64,000 bases of DNA from a bacterium. Its GTDB lineage: Bacteria; Pseudomonadota; Alphaproteobacteria; Caulobacterales; Hyphomonadaceae. The notes below the pieces were generated by a model. The model had not been told where the DNA came from and made no database searches. It saw only the letters and a list, made by a program, of their open reading frames with translations. Location: the NCBI GenBank assembly GCA_016125045.1, contig WGML01000004.1, positions 186,001-250,000 of the forward strand. The letters run 5' to 3'. Below are positions 17,589 through 26,808 of this stretch, one piece after another (the first letter of the stretch is position 1; the number at the start of each line of letters is the position of its first letter). The position numbers and the translations under genes were made by a program.

Positions 17589-17677
17589 AGGGGAGTTTGG
17601 GTCATGTTCGGGCGGTGTTTCAGTCATGTCGGGCGAAATCGCCGACAAACCAGCTCTTTCCCGGCGCGCAGGACGCC

Positions 17678-17703
17678 CCGCCGTCGCTTGAACGGCGGCT
17701 TTG
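17678..17703 (+). terminator. Probable terminator after thioesterase pair
   Basis: CCGCCGT (17678-17684) and ACGGCGG (17692-17698) form a perfect 7-bp stem with a 7-nt loop, followed by CTTTG. It lies between the thioesterases and map. Confidence 0.55.
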
Positions 17704-17779
17704 TGGTATCAACTGTGTACCAGCGGCGCCGGACGGCTACGGACCCGCCGAAAGGCCCTCAAAGGATGGTTGACGATCA

Positions 17780-18616
17780 ATGACGTCCTACGTTGCAGCG
17801 CTGGAAGCGCCGCCCGGCTACACCAACGAGATCAAGCTCCACGGACCGGAGGCGTTCGAGGGGATGAGGCACGCGGGCAGGCTCGCCGCCGAATGCCTCG
17901 ACATGCTTGTTCCGCACGTGAAAGCAGGGGTGACGACCGCCTCGCTCGACGACCTTGCCCGGACGTTCGTGACCGATCATGGCGCGCTGCCGGCCTGCAT
18001 GTTCTACAAGGGCTACCGCCACACGATCTGCACCTCCATCAACCATGTCGTGTGTCATGGAATTCCGGGGCCGAAGCCGCTCAAGGAAGGCGACATCGTC
18101 AACATTGACGTCACCGTCATCGTTGACGGCTGGCACGGCGATCACTCCCGCATGTTCGCGGTCGGGCCGGTCAAGCGCCGTGCGATGCGGTTGATGGATA
18201 CGACCTATGAATGCCTGATGCGCGGACTGGCGGAGATCAAACCAGGCGCCACACTCGGCGATGTCGGCGCGGCGATTCAGGAACACGCCGAGCGACAGCA
18301 CTACTCGGTCGTCGAGGCCTTCTGCGGACACGGCCTCGGGCGCGTGTTCCACGACTCGCCGAACGTTCTGCACCTCGGTAAGCGCGGCAAGGGAGTGGTC
18401 CTGAAGCCGGGGATGATGTTCACCGTCGAACCCATGATCAATATCGGCCGCAGGGACGTCTCGCTGTTGTCAGACGGCTGGACCGCGGTGACGCGCGACC
18501 GGTCTCTCACCGCGCAATACGAACACTCGGTCGGCGTCACGGAGACCGGGGTCGAGATTTTCACCCAGTCGCCTGCGGGACTGCATGAGCCCCACAAGCT
18601 GGTCGAGGTCGCCTGA
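17780..18616 (+). CDS. map: Type I methionine aminopeptidase
   Basis: A 278-residue metalloenzyme that removes the initiator methionine from nascent proteins. Metal ligands and substrate residues are present: NHVVCHGIPG, NIDVTVIVDGWHGDHSRMF (first Asp pair), CGHGLGRVFHDSP, FTVEPMINIG and the final Glu in QYEHSVGVTETG. The length is slightly above the E. coli enzyme owing to short terminal extensions. AAGGATGG precedes ATG 17780. radC follows after 28 bp, a common neighbour. Confidence 0.95.
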   Translation: MTSYVAALEAPPGYTNEIKLHGPEAFEGMRHAGRLAAECLDMLVPHVKAGVTTASLDDLARTFVTDHGALPACMFYKGYRHTICTSINHVVCHGIPGPKPLKEGDIVNIDVTVIVDGWHGDHSRMFAVGPVKRRAMRLMDTTYECLMRGLAEIKPGATLGDVGAAIQEHAERQHYSVVEAFCGHGLGRVFHDSPNVLHLGKRGKGVVLKPGMMFTVEPMINIGRRDVSLLSDGWTAVTRDRSLTAQYEHSVGVTETGVEIFTQSPAGLHEPHKLVEVA

Positions 18617-18644
18617 CAGGGCGAAGGCCGGTGGGGAGAGCGTC

Positions 18645-19433
18645 ATGACAGGTCGCGGACCGAATGTCGGTCGGGATGGATCGTCGGCCGACGACGACGC
18701 AAGGGACCGCGCAGCCGACGCTTCCAGGCAGGGCGCCTCCACAGATCGCGGCAAGACGCCGACCCGGCATTTTCATGGTCACCGTGAACGTCTCCGCGCC
18801 CGCGTGCTCGGCGCGGGCGGCGAGAGCATGGCGGACTATGAGCTGCTTGAAACGCTGCTCGGCGCTTTCATCCCCCGCCGCGACGTGAAGCCGATCGCCA
18901 AGGCGCTGCTGGAGCGTTTCGGCGGCGTCTCGGGCGTTTTCGCGGCGCACCCGGAACGACTGATGGAGATCGACGGCGTTGGCGAGGTCGCGGCCGCCTA
19001 CATCCGCACGACACACGTGCTGTTTCAGCGGGCCGCCGGCGATGCGGTGCGCGACCGGCCGGTGATTTCCAACTGGGCGGCCCTGCTCGCCTATGTGCGC
19101 ATGGTGCTGCGCCACGCCCCGGCCGAGCAGTTCAGGGTGCTGTTTCTCGACCGCAAGAACCAGCTCATTTCGGATGAGGTTCTGGGACGGGGGACGGTCG
19201 ATCACGCCCCGGTCTATCCAAGGGAGATCGCCCGTCGCGCGCTCGAGCTTTCGGCGTCGTCCGTCATCCTCGTCCACAACCACCCGTCGGGGGACGCCAC
19301 GCCGTCTCGCGCGGACGTCGAGATCACGCGCGAAGTGATCAAGGCCCTGGCGGCGCTCGACATCAATCTGCACGACCACCTGATCGTCGGCCGGTCGGAG
19401 CCGTTGAGCATGAAAGCGAAGGGATTGATCTAG
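18645..19433 (+). CDS. radC: RadC family JAB-domain protein
   Basis: A 262-residue protein with a charged disordered N-terminus (about 45 residues). A helix-hairpin-helix region follows (DYELLETLLGAFIPRRDVKPIAK, then MEIDGVGEVAAAYI), then a C-terminal JAB/MPN metalloprotease-like domain with VHNHPSGDATPSRAD and HDHLIVG. RadC proteins were named for DNA repair, but the catalytic role remains unclear. ATG 18645 has GGGGAGAGCGTC in front. Its stop codon overlaps the convergent regulator gene by 4 bases. Confidence 0.9.
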   Translation: MTGRGPNVGRDGSSADDDARDRAADASRQGASTDRGKTPTRHFHGHRERLRARVLGAGGESMADYELLETLLGAFIPRRDVKPIAKALLERFGGVSGVFAAHPERLMEIDGVGEVAAAYIRTTHVLFQRAAGDAVRDRPVISNWAALLAYVRMVLRHAPAEQFRVLFLDRKNQLISDEVLGRGTVDHAPVYPREIARRALELSASSVILVHNHPSGDATPSRADVEITREVIKALAALDINLHDHLIVGRSEPLSMKAKGLI

Positions 19434-20422
19434 CCTTCCGGCTGTGTGCGAGCGTCGGCGAGGCGTCGCAGCGATTGCGGGGTTTGACCGAAGACGCGGT
19501 TGAAGGCTCGACGCATGCGGTCGGGATCGCCGAATCCGCACTCGCGCGACACCGTCGACAGGGGTTCCGAGCCTCCTTCAAGCCTCGATCTGGCGACATC
19601 GACGCGGATGCGCTCGACAGCCTTCGCGGGCGTGGTCCCGAACTCCGCGCGGAAGGCGCGGGCGAAGTTCCTGCTGCTCATGCCGGCTTGCTCGGCGAGC
19701 TGGTCGACATTCAGTTCGAGCGCCAGATGGTCCCGCACCCAACTCAGCAAACCGCCAAAACGTCCGCCGGCGCGATCGGAGTCGAGTAGGGCGGAGTGCT
19801 GGGACTGCCCGCCCATGCGGCGATGATAGACGACGAGCTCCTGGGCGACTGAGCGCGCGACCTCTTCGCCAAGGTCACGCGCGATGAGGGCGAGCGCCAG
19901 GTCGATTCCGGCCGTGACGCCCGCGGAGGTCCAGATCGATCCGTCCTGCACGAATATCCGATCGGGCTGGAGGCGAACCTTCGGGAAGTTCGATGCGAAC
20001 ATCGGGGCGTACCGCCAGTGCGTCGTCGCGGTACGGCGATCAAGGAGGCCGGCGGCCGCGAGGAGGAATGAGCCCGAGCACACGCTGCAAAGTCGGGCGC
20101 CGCTGCTCGCCGCCGACCGCAGGAGGGCGAGGAGGGCGGGCTCCTTGATCGCGGACATGGTGCCGGCCCCGCCGACGACAATCACCGTTTCGTCGCGAGT
20201 GAAGTTCGAGACGGCTTCCGCCTCGATGGTCGCGCCGCTGCTGCTGCGCACGGGGCCGGCTGTGGCGGCTGAAACGCGGAGGCGATAGCGGGCCGGCTTG
20301 TGCGCGATGCTCGCGACCTCGAAGGCGGCCAGCGGACCGGCGAGGTCGAGCAGCTGAAACCCGTTGAACACCAGAAACGAGACGGTGTGCAACGGTGGCG
20401 GAAAATGCTGGTTTTTCGTCAT
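19430..20422 (-). CDS. GlxA family transcriptional regulator (DJ-1 + AraC HTH)
   Basis: About 330 residues. The N-terminal DJ-1/PfpI-like amidotransferase domain contains IVVGGAGTM and the nucleophile-elbow region CSVCSGSFLLAAAGLL. The C-terminal 90 residues are an AraC-type double HTH (LNVDQLAEQAGMSSRNFARAFRAEFGTTPAKAVERIRVDVARSRL, split across two helices). It acts as a cytoplasmic sensor-regulator. Start choice lies between ATG 20422 and GTG 20434; neither has a clear ribosome site. It is divergent from a DJ-1-only exported protein, the likely target (inference). Confidence 0.87.
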   Translation of the reverse strand: MTKNQHFPPPLHTVSFLVFNGFQLLDLAGPLAAFEVASIAHKPARYRLRVSAATAGPVRSSSGATIEAEAVSNFTRDETVIVVGGAGTMSAIKEPALLALLRSAASSGARLCSVCSGSFLLAAAGLLDRRTATTHWRYAPMFASNFPKVRLQPDRIFVQDGSIWTSAGVTAGIDLALALIARDLGEEVARSVAQELVVYHRRMGGQSQHSALLDSDRAGGRFGGLLSWVRDHLALELNVDQLAEQAGMSSRNFARAFRAEFGTTPAKAVERIRVDVARSRLEGGSEPLSTVSRECGFGDPDRMRRAFNRVFGQTPQSLRRLADARTQPEG

Positions 20423-20436
20423 TTCAGCCAACACTA

Positions 20437-20453
20437 GGAAGTGGCAGTCTTCC
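20437..20453. promoter_or_regulatory. Small inverted repeat in divergent promoter region
   Basis: GGAAG-N7-CTTCC lies between the divergent GlxA-type regulator and the DJ-1 gene. It is a candidate operator, but a 5-bp arm can occur by chance. Confidence 0.25.
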
Positions 20454-20486
20454 CGTCAACGCACCACGGCAATGAGAGAGGCCGAA

Positions 20487-21395
20487 ATGAACCGAAGAGA
20501 ATTCGCCAAGCGTTTGGCGCTCGCCGCCGCGGCGCTCCCGACGGGCGCTTGTTCGTTGCGCGGCGCGCCAGCGCTCGCCCAGAGCCCGATAGAGCAGGCG
20601 AAAACCGCTCCTGCGACGACCCAGGGGACGCCTCCGGCGACAACGCACGAGGTCGGCATGGAGGCGTTCTATCGTCGGCTCGCGGACAACGAGGCGGAGC
20701 TGGCGGCAATTTATCCCGCCAAGCGCCGCGAGATCGTTATGCTCGCCTATCCCGGAATGTTCCCGCTCGATCTCGTTGGACCGCATTCTGTATTGAGCGG
20801 ACTCGCGAACACGCGGCTCCAGATCGCCTGGAAGACCAGGGATCCGATCAATCTCGGCGGGTTCTCGATAACCCCGGCGGCGACGTTCGACGAGTGTCCG
20901 GACGACCTTGATGTGCTCTTCGTGCCTGGGGGTGGAATGGGGACGTTCAGCGCCCTGAACGATGACGCCGTGCTCAATTTCCTGACCACCCGCGCCCCGC
21001 GGGCGAAATACGTGACAAGCGTCTGCACCGGCTCGCTTGTGCTCGCAGCGGCTGGCTTGCTGGAGGGCAAGCGGGCGACCACGCATTGGGTCGCGTTCGA
21101 CGCCCTGAAGGCGCTGGGAGCGGTGCCCGTGAGGGAGCGCGTGGTGGTCGACGGGGACACGGTCACCGGCGCAGGCGTGTCAGCAGGGATCGACTTCGCC
21201 CTCGCGCTCGCCGCCCGGATGACCACCGAAACCTACGCGAAGTCGCTGCAACTCAACATCGAATACGACCCGCAGCCGCCCTTCGGCGCCGGCTCGCCGG
21301 AAGGCGCCGGAACGCGAGTGGCGGGCGCCATGACGGATATGTATGCGCCGCTGATGGACGCTGGAATGAAGATGATCGCGCGCCGCCACAGCTGA
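20487..21395 (+). CDS. Exported DJ-1/PfpI family protein (isocyanide hydratase-like)
   Basis: A 302-residue protein whose N-terminus, MNRREFAKRLALAAAALPTGA, has a twin-arginine pattern and a hydrophobic stretch, so Tat export is likely. A disordered Thr/Pro linker follows, then a DJ-1/PfpI domain. It contains VLFVPGGGMGTFSAL, the nucleophile elbow TSVCTGSLVLAAAGLL, KRATTHW, and a C-terminal GAGVSAGIDFALAL then YDPQPPF. This layout is closest to cyclohexyl-isocyanide hydratase, but the substrate is unknown. GAGAGG precedes ATG 20487. An AC-Ser near residue 26 could alternatively be a lipobox. Confidence 0.82.
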   Translation: MNRREFAKRLALAAAALPTGACSLRGAPALAQSPIEQAKTAPATTQGTPPATTHEVGMEAFYRRLADNEAELAAIYPAKRREIVMLAYPGMFPLDLVGPHSVLSGLANTRLQIAWKTRDPINLGGFSITPAATFDECPDDLDVLFVPGGGMGTFSALNDDAVLNFLTTRAPRAKYVTSVCTGSLVLAAAGLLEGKRATTHWVAFDALKALGAVPVRERVVVDGDTVTGAGVSAGIDFALALAARMTTETYAKSLQLNIEYDPQPPFGAGSPEGAGTRVAGAMTDMYAPLMDAGMKMIARRHS

Positions 21396-21506
21396 AAGCG
21401 CCGCCTTGGATCAGGCGCACTCGGCGAAACCGCTTGCGCTCCCTAGCGGCCCGGTTAGTTTGCTTTCCGTAACGGCGCGTCAGCCGCCGCGTTCGGGGAG
21501 GAATTA

Positions 21507-23009
21507 TTGGCGATCGCACCTGCAGCATCCGCCGCTGAAGCACCAGCGGGCGGACAGAGCTTCGGCCAGCCGTCTTACCGGCTCTACGTGCTCCTGTCGC
21601 TCACGCTCGTTTACACCCTCAACTTCATCGATCGAAACCTGCTGGGCGTCGTCGCCCAGCCGATCATCGCTGAATTCGGGCTCAGCGACACGCAATACGG
21701 CTTTCTGAACGGTCCTCCGTTCGCGCTGTTCTATGCGCTGATGGGCATTCCGATCGCGATGGCGGCCGACCGGTTCAACCGCGTGGCCATCATTTCGCTG
21801 TGCATCGCGATCTGGTCGCTGATGACCGCGCTGTGCGGGTTCGCCGAAAGTTTTGTGTTCCTGCTGATCTGCCGGATCGGGGTCGCGATCGGAGAGGCCG
21901 GGGGCACGCCGCCGTCGAATTCCATCATCGGCGACTATTTCAAGCCAAGAAGCCGGGCCGCCGCGCTCGGCATTTTCGCCATGGGGGTCACGATCGGCGG
22001 CGCGCTCGCGAACGCCTTCGGCGGTCCGATCGGCGGCTTGAAGGACGAGACCGTTCTGTCGATGCTCGCCACGATCGGCCTCGAAAGCATGCCGGCGGAC
22101 CTTGGCTGGGGCGATAATTATGGCTGGCGTTTTGCGTTCATCGCGCTCGGTCTGCCGGGGGTGCTCATCGCGCTCCTCCTGTTCCTGACGGTCAAGGAGC
22201 CGCCGCGCGGCTATTCCGATCCGCCGGGTGTGCAGCGCGTGCAGAAGGCCTCGATCAGCGAAACCCTGAAAGAGCTCGGGTCAAAGCCGACCTTCTGGAC
22301 GATGTCCCTCGGAGCCTCGCTGGTCGCCTTCGTGGGCTACGGACATTTCGGCTTCCAGGCCCCGATGGCGCAGCGCGTCGCCGATATCGGCCCCGGCCAG
22401 TTCGCGCTTCAGTTCGGACTGCCGCTCGCGCTGATTTCCGCGGTCGGCACCTTCTTGGGCGGATGGCTCACGGAACGCATCACTCCGCGCTCGCAAAGCG
22501 CCGTTGCGTGGATTCCGGCGGTCGGTCTCCTTGCGTGCATCCCCTTCTACATCGCCGGCTTCTATCTCATCGATCAGGATCCGTTCGTCGCCCGCATCGT
22601 CTGGGGCGCCGGAGCGATGCTGCACTACGCCTATCTCGGCGCGCAGTACACGATCGGCCAGGGTGTCGTGTCCCAACGATCCCGGGCGTCGGCGATCGCC
22701 ATCCTCCTGTTCATTGTCGCGATCGTCGGCAACGGCATCGGTCCGCAGGTGGTGGGCATTCTGTCCGACACCTTCATGCACGCGCAGATCCAGGCGAGCG
22801 GCATGGGCGATGTGCTGACCAACGACATCTGCCGTGCGCGCGATCTCTCCGCGCTGGGAGCCGACCAGCAGGCGGTTTGCCGGGCGGCCTATGGCGAGGG
22901 CCTGCGGCAGTCGCTTGTGGCGGTGACGCTGATCTTCATCCCGGCGGCGCTCCTGTTCCTGCTCGCGGCGCGCACCCTGCCGCGGGACATGGTCGCAAAG
23001 CCGGTCTGA
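21507..23009 (+). CDS. Spinster-type MFS transporter
   Basis: A 500-residue, roughly 12-helix inner-membrane transporter. It opens with TLVYTLNFIDRNLLGVVAQPI and carries IGEAGGTPPSNSIIGDYFKPRSRAAALG and KEPPRGYSDPPG, all Spinster-type hallmarks. A loop before the last helix has two cysteines about 22 residues apart (NDICRARDL and AVCRAAYGE), which may form a periplasmic disulfide. The start is TTG 21507 behind an excellent GGGGAGGA. The substrate is unknown; distant eukaryotic relatives move lysolipids. It is followed by a hairpin and then a paralogue. Confidence 0.88.
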   Translation: MAIAPAASAAEAPAGGQSFGQPSYRLYVLLSLTLVYTLNFIDRNLLGVVAQPIIAEFGLSDTQYGFLNGPPFALFYALMGIPIAMAADRFNRVAIISLCIAIWSLMTALCGFAESFVFLLICRIGVAIGEAGGTPPSNSIIGDYFKPRSRAAALGIFAMGVTIGGALANAFGGPIGGLKDETVLSMLATIGLESMPADLGWGDNYGWRFAFIALGLPGVLIALLLFLTVKEPPRGYSDPPGVQRVQKASISETLKELGSKPTFWTMSLGASLVAFVGYGHFGFQAPMAQRVADIGPGQFALQFGLPLALISAVGTFLGGWLTERITPRSQSAVAWIPAVGLLACIPFYIAGFYLIDQDPFVARIVWGAGAMLHYAYLGAQYTIGQGVVSQRSRASAIAILLFIVAIVGNGIGPQVVGILSDTFMHAQIQASGMGDVLTNDICRARDLSALGADQQAVCRAAYGEGLRQSLVAVTLIFIPAALLFLLAARTLPRDMVAKPV

Positions 23010-23033
23010 TCGGACCGCAGACGACAAGACCGG

Positions 23034-23059
23034 AGGGCGGCCCAGGGATGGGTCGCCCT
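23034..23059 (+). terminator. Hairpin terminator after MFS gene
   Basis: AGGGCGGCCC and GGGTCGCCCT form a 10-bp stem with one G-T pair around a 6-nt loop, 25 bases after the stop codon. No T-run follows. The rest of the 270-base gap to the next MFS gene holds no ORF I would support. Confidence 0.5.
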
Positions 23060-23279
23060 TCGCGCATCTGGCGCGTATCCGGCGCGTATCCGGAGCGTGC
23101 GTCCCCGCACCAATCCGGTTCTCCCCGATCACGCCGAATTCAGTGAAAACACCCCCCGGAGACGCGCAACCTTGGATTGCGTTTTTGTCATACTGATGTG
23201 ACGCTTCCACCGAGCGCAGGGGACAGCAACACCACCGGCGACCATCAGGCCCGCACAGCGATGCGGCAGGGAGGAAAAC

Positions 23280-24746
23280 ATGGGGACGGTCCAGGGAACA
23301 GGCCCGGGAACGGCTGCGGCCGGTGTATCGGTCGAAGGGCAGGGCCACCTCACCGGCTTCGGCACGCCGACCTATCGCGGCTTCGTGCTGACGTCGTTGA
23401 TGCTGATCTATGTGCTGAACTTCCTCGACAGGGGCCTCTTGGGCGTCGTCGCCGAGGAGGTGATGGCCGACCTGTCGATCACGGACGGCCAGTTCGGGCT
23501 GTTGACCGGGTTCGGCTTCGCGCTCTTCTACACTCTGGTCGGCATTCCCCTCGCGCAGATGGCCGAGACCCGCCACCGCGTCTGGATCATGACGATCTGC
23601 ATCGCCCTGTGGTCCGGCGCGACGGCGCTGTCGGGCCTCGCCAATCCGATCACGATCGGGCCGCTGGTCATTTCAGGCTTCGTGGTGATGCTGATCTGCC
23701 GGCTGCTCGTGGGGGTGGGGGAGGCGGGATGCACGCCGCCCGCGAACTCGCTGATCGCGGACTATTACCCGCCGGCGAAGCGCGCTCAGGCGCTCGGCTT
23801 CTACGGCATGGGCGTCACGCTTGGAACCATGTCGGCGAACCTCATCGGGGGGCCTGTCGCCGATAATTTCGGCTGGCGCACCGCGTTCATCGTCATCGGC
23901 CTTGCCGGAGTGCTGGTGGCTGTCCTGTTCAAGCTCGCCGTCAGGGAGCCGCCGCGCGGCTATTCCGATCCTCCCGGCATGCCGCGACCCGAGCGGGCGG
24001 GGCTCGGCGCGGCGATGAAGGAGCTCTCGGGCAAGCCCGCTTTCTGGCTCATGGCGACGGCCGCGACGATGGCGGCGTTCTGCGGCTATGGGCAGACAAC
24101 CTTCCAGACGTCGTTCATCCGGCGCACCTTCACCGATCTGTCGCTCACGGAGGTGACCCTGTTCTTCAACGCCCCGGCGTCGCTCGCTGCGTCGGTCAGC
24201 GTGTTCATGACCGGCTTTCTCGCAACCAAGCTGGTGAAGCGTTATCCGAGCGCGGTGGCGTGGCTGCCGGGCCTCGGCATCATGCTCGCCGTGCCGTTCT
24301 ATTTCGTCGCCTACACGGCCGAGAACCGGTGGGTTTGCCTCACCTTCCTGATGCTCGGCGCGCTGGTGAAATATGGCTATATCGGGTCCCAGTATACGAT
24401 CGGGCAGGGCGTTGTGGGCCTGCGGACGCGCGCGACGGCGATCGCGATCCTGCTGTTCGTCGTGAACCTGATTGGTTACGGGCTCGGACCGCTCTTCATT
24501 GGTGCGGTGAGCGATGTCCTCTTCACCATGAAGATGAACGCGGACGGGTTCGGGGATGTGGCGAGGGCGGTGTGCCGCGGCGCATCGTTCGAGACGCTGG
24601 ATGCGGCGACGCAGGCGGCGTGCCGTTCGAACGACGCCGAAAGCCTGCGCGACTCGCTGATGACGATCGCGACCATGCACATCATTCCGGGCGTGTTCTT
24701 CTTCCTGTGCGCGCGACGTCTTCAGAGTGATCTGGTCGCCAGATAG
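23280..24746 (+). CDS. Spinster-type MFS transporter (tandem paralogue)
   Basis: A 488-residue transporter paralogous to its upstream neighbour. Shared features are LNFLDRGLLGVVAEEV, VGEAGCTPPANSLIADYYPPAKRAQALG and REPPRGYSDPPGM. It too has a two-cysteine loop (AVCRGASF and AACRSNDAE) before the last helix. CAGGGAGGAAAAC precedes ATG 23280. The separate ribosome site and 270-bp gap suggest its own promoter. The substrate is unknown. Confidence 0.88.
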   Translation: MGTVQGTGPGTAAAGVSVEGQGHLTGFGTPTYRGFVLTSLMLIYVLNFLDRGLLGVVAEEVMADLSITDGQFGLLTGFGFALFYTLVGIPLAQMAETRHRVWIMTICIALWSGATALSGLANPITIGPLVISGFVVMLICRLLVGVGEAGCTPPANSLIADYYPPAKRAQALGFYGMGVTLGTMSANLIGGPVADNFGWRTAFIVIGLAGVLVAVLFKLAVREPPRGYSDPPGMPRPERAGLGAAMKELSGKPAFWLMATAATMAAFCGYGQTTFQTSFIRRTFTDLSLTEVTLFFNAPASLAASVSVFMTGFLATKLVKRYPSAVAWLPGLGIMLAVPFYFVAYTAENRWVCLTFLMLGALVKYGYIGSQYTIGQGVVGLRTRATAIAILLFVVNLIGYGLGPLFIGAVSDVLFTMKMNADGFGDVARAVCRGASFETLDAATQAACRSNDAESLRDSLMTIATMHIIPGVFFFLCARRLQSDLVAR

Positions 24747-24821
24747 GCGTTGCCGGGCCGGAGTGGCGTCATCGGGCGGTAAGCGCTAGTCGTGTGCGTC
24801 GCACAAGGAGCCGCCGCGCCG

Positions 24822-26141
24822 ATGATCCCTCGCTACGCCCGACCCGAAATGACCGAGATCTGGTCCCGCGAGACCCGATACGGCATCTGGCTTGAGATCG
24901 AGACCCTGGCCGCCGAGGCCATGGCGGAGCTGGGCCAGATTCCCAGGGCGGCGGCCGAGGCCATACGCGCGCGCGGGGGCTTTGACGCAGACCGCGTCGA
25001 CGAGATCGAGCGGGAAACCCGCCATGATGTGATCGCGTTCCTCACCAATGTTCAGGAACATGTCGGGGAGGAGGCGCGGTTCCTCCATCTCGGCATGACC
25101 TCATCCGATCTGCTCGACACGGCGTTGTCCGTCCAGCTCACGCGCGCGAGCGACCTCATGCTTGCGGGGGTCGACCGCGTGCTCGCCGCGCTGAAGACCC
25201 GGGCGATGGAGTTCCGGTACACGCCGACCATCGGGCGCAGCCATGGGGTGCACGCGGAACCAACGACGTTCGGACTGAAACTGGCGGGCTTCCACGCGGA
25301 AATGGCGCGCGCGCGGGTCCGGCTCGAAGCCGCGCGGGCGGAGGTGGCGGTGTGTGCGATCTCCGGCCCGGTCGGCACATTCGCCAGCGTCGATCCGCGC
25401 ATCGAGGCGATGGTGGCGGGCCGCCTCGGCCTCGCGGTGGAGCCCGTATCGACCCAGGTGATCCCGCGCGACCGGCATGCGGCCTTCTTCTGCGCGCTCG
25501 GAGTGATCGCGTCCTCGATCGAACGCATCGCGACCGAAATCCGTCACCTTCAGCGCACCGAAGTGCTGGAGGCGGAGGAGTATTTCGCGGCGGGTCAGAA
25601 GGGGTCGTCCGCGATGCCGCACAAGCGCAATCCGGTCCTGACCGAGAATCTGACGGGGCTCGCAAGACTGGTCCGGTCCGCGGTGGTCCCGGCGCTCGAG
25701 AACGTCGCCCTCTGGCACGAGCGCGACATCTCGCATTCATCTGTGGAGCGCGGCATCGGGCCGGACAGCACCATCCACCTCGACTTCGCGCTGCAGCGGC
25801 TCGCGCAGGTGATCGAACAACTCGTGGTTTATCCGCAGGCCATGCGCGCCAATCTCGACCGCATGGGCGGACTGCATTTTTCGCAGCGCGTCCTCCTCGG
25901 CCTGATCAAGGCGGGCGCCAGTCGCGAGGAGGCCTACAGCCTCGTCCAGCGCAATGCGATGCTCACCTGGGAGGCGCTGCGGCGCGGCGCGCGACCCGAA
26001 GAGGCGTCGTTTCGCGGGCGGCTTGAGGCGGACCCGGATGTGACGGGACGGTTGTCCAAGCGCGATCTGGACGAGGTGTTCGACGAGGCCTGGTACGTCC
26101 GACATGTCGATGCGATCTTCCTGAGGGTGTTTGGCGCCTGA
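24822..26141 (+). CDS. purB: Adenylosuccinate lyase
   Basis: A 439-residue homotetrameric enzyme acting twice in purine synthesis (SAICAR to AICAR, and adenylosuccinate to AMP). The superfamily signature GSSAMPHKRNP with its flexible catalytic loop is intact. Other markers are MTSSDLLDTALS, GRSHGVHAEPTTFG with the catalytic His, and HERDISHSSVERG. ATG 24822 follows ACAAGGAG. purC and purS lie about 1.5 kb downstream on the same strand, with unrelated small genes between them. Confidence 0.97.
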   Translation: MIPRYARPEMTEIWSRETRYGIWLEIETLAAEAMAELGQIPRAAAEAIRARGGFDADRVDEIERETRHDVIAFLTNVQEHVGEEARFLHLGMTSSDLLDTALSVQLTRASDLMLAGVDRVLAALKTRAMEFRYTPTIGRSHGVHAEPTTFGLKLAGFHAEMARARVRLEAARAEVAVCAISGPVGTFASVDPRIEAMVAGRLGLAVEPVSTQVIPRDRHAAFFCALGVIASSIERIATEIRHLQRTEVLEAEEYFAAGQKGSSAMPHKRNPVLTENLTGLARLVRSAVVPALENVALWHERDISHSSVERGIGPDSTIHLDFALQRLAQVIEQLVVYPQAMRANLDRMGGLHFSQRVLLGLIKAGASREEAYSLVQRNAMLTWEALRRGARPEEASFRGRLEADPDVTGRLSKRDLDEVFDEAWYVRHVDAIFLRVFGA

Positions 26142-26163
26142 CGCCCCGGAAACGAACCAAACG

Positions 26164-26790
26164 ATGACCATGATTGCCGATCCGGACGTCTATTTCGCCG
26201 ACGGCTGCGGCCGCTGCGATCGTTTCGCCACTGCTGATTGCTCGGCTCGACGCTGGGAGGCGGGGCTGAGGGCGCTGCGTCGCATCTGTCTTGGCTGCGG
26301 GCTGGAAGAGGCCGCCAAGTGGGGACACCCCTGCTACGTCCACAAGGGGCGCAACATCGCGATCATCGGGGCGTTTCGGGATGACTTCCGCATCAGCTTC
26401 TTCAACGCTGCGCTGATGCAGGACCCGGAAGGCGCGCTCGAACGGCAGGGGCCGAACACCCGGCATCCGGACATGTTGCGCTTCACCGACCCCTCGCAGC
26501 CGACGACGCGGGAGCGCCTGATCCGGTCCTATCTGCTTGAGGCGATGTCCTATGCGGACGCAGGCGTCAAACCCGCGAGGTCCGTCGAATCGCTCGAACT
26601 CCCCGACGAGTTGGTGGAGGCGCTCGACGCCGACCCTGTTCTCGCCGAGGCGTTCCACACCCTCACGCCCGGGCGCCAGAGGAGCTATGTCATCAATCTC
26701 GCGGCCGCAAAGCACGCCGAAACGCGCGTGTCGCGGATTATGAAGTTTCGTGCGAGGATTCTCGCAGGCAAGGGCGCCCTTGAGCGCTAG
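26164..26790 (+). CDS. YdeI/OmpD-associated family protein
   Basis: A 208-residue soluble protein. The N-terminal half has the DUF1801-like block EEAAKWGHPCYVHKGRNIAIIGAFRDDFRISFF. The C-terminal helical half ends TPGRQRSYVINLAAAKHAETRVSRIMKFRARILAGKG, the YdeI hallmark. Members are of unclear function and have been linked to stress and peptide resistance in enterobacteria. ATG 26164 is chosen over an upstream in-frame TTG that would overlap purB. The ribosome site is weak, so coupling to purB is possible. Confidence 0.83.
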   Translation: MTMIADPDVYFADGCGRCDRFATADCSARRWEAGLRALRRICLGCGLEEAAKWGHPCYVHKGRNIAIIGAFRDDFRISFFNAALMQDPEGALERQGPNTRHPDMLRFTDPSQPTTRERLIRSYLLEAMSYADAGVKPARSVESLELPDELVEALDADPVLAEAFHTLTPGRQRSYVINLAAAKHAETRVSRIMKFRARILAGKGALER

Positions 26791-26808
26791 GCGGGCGAGG
26801 AGGCGGCC

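Noticed and set aside
17585-17773. A 62-codon plus ORF between the thioesterases and map
   Set aside because: No ribosome site, random composition, and it spans a terminator hairpin.
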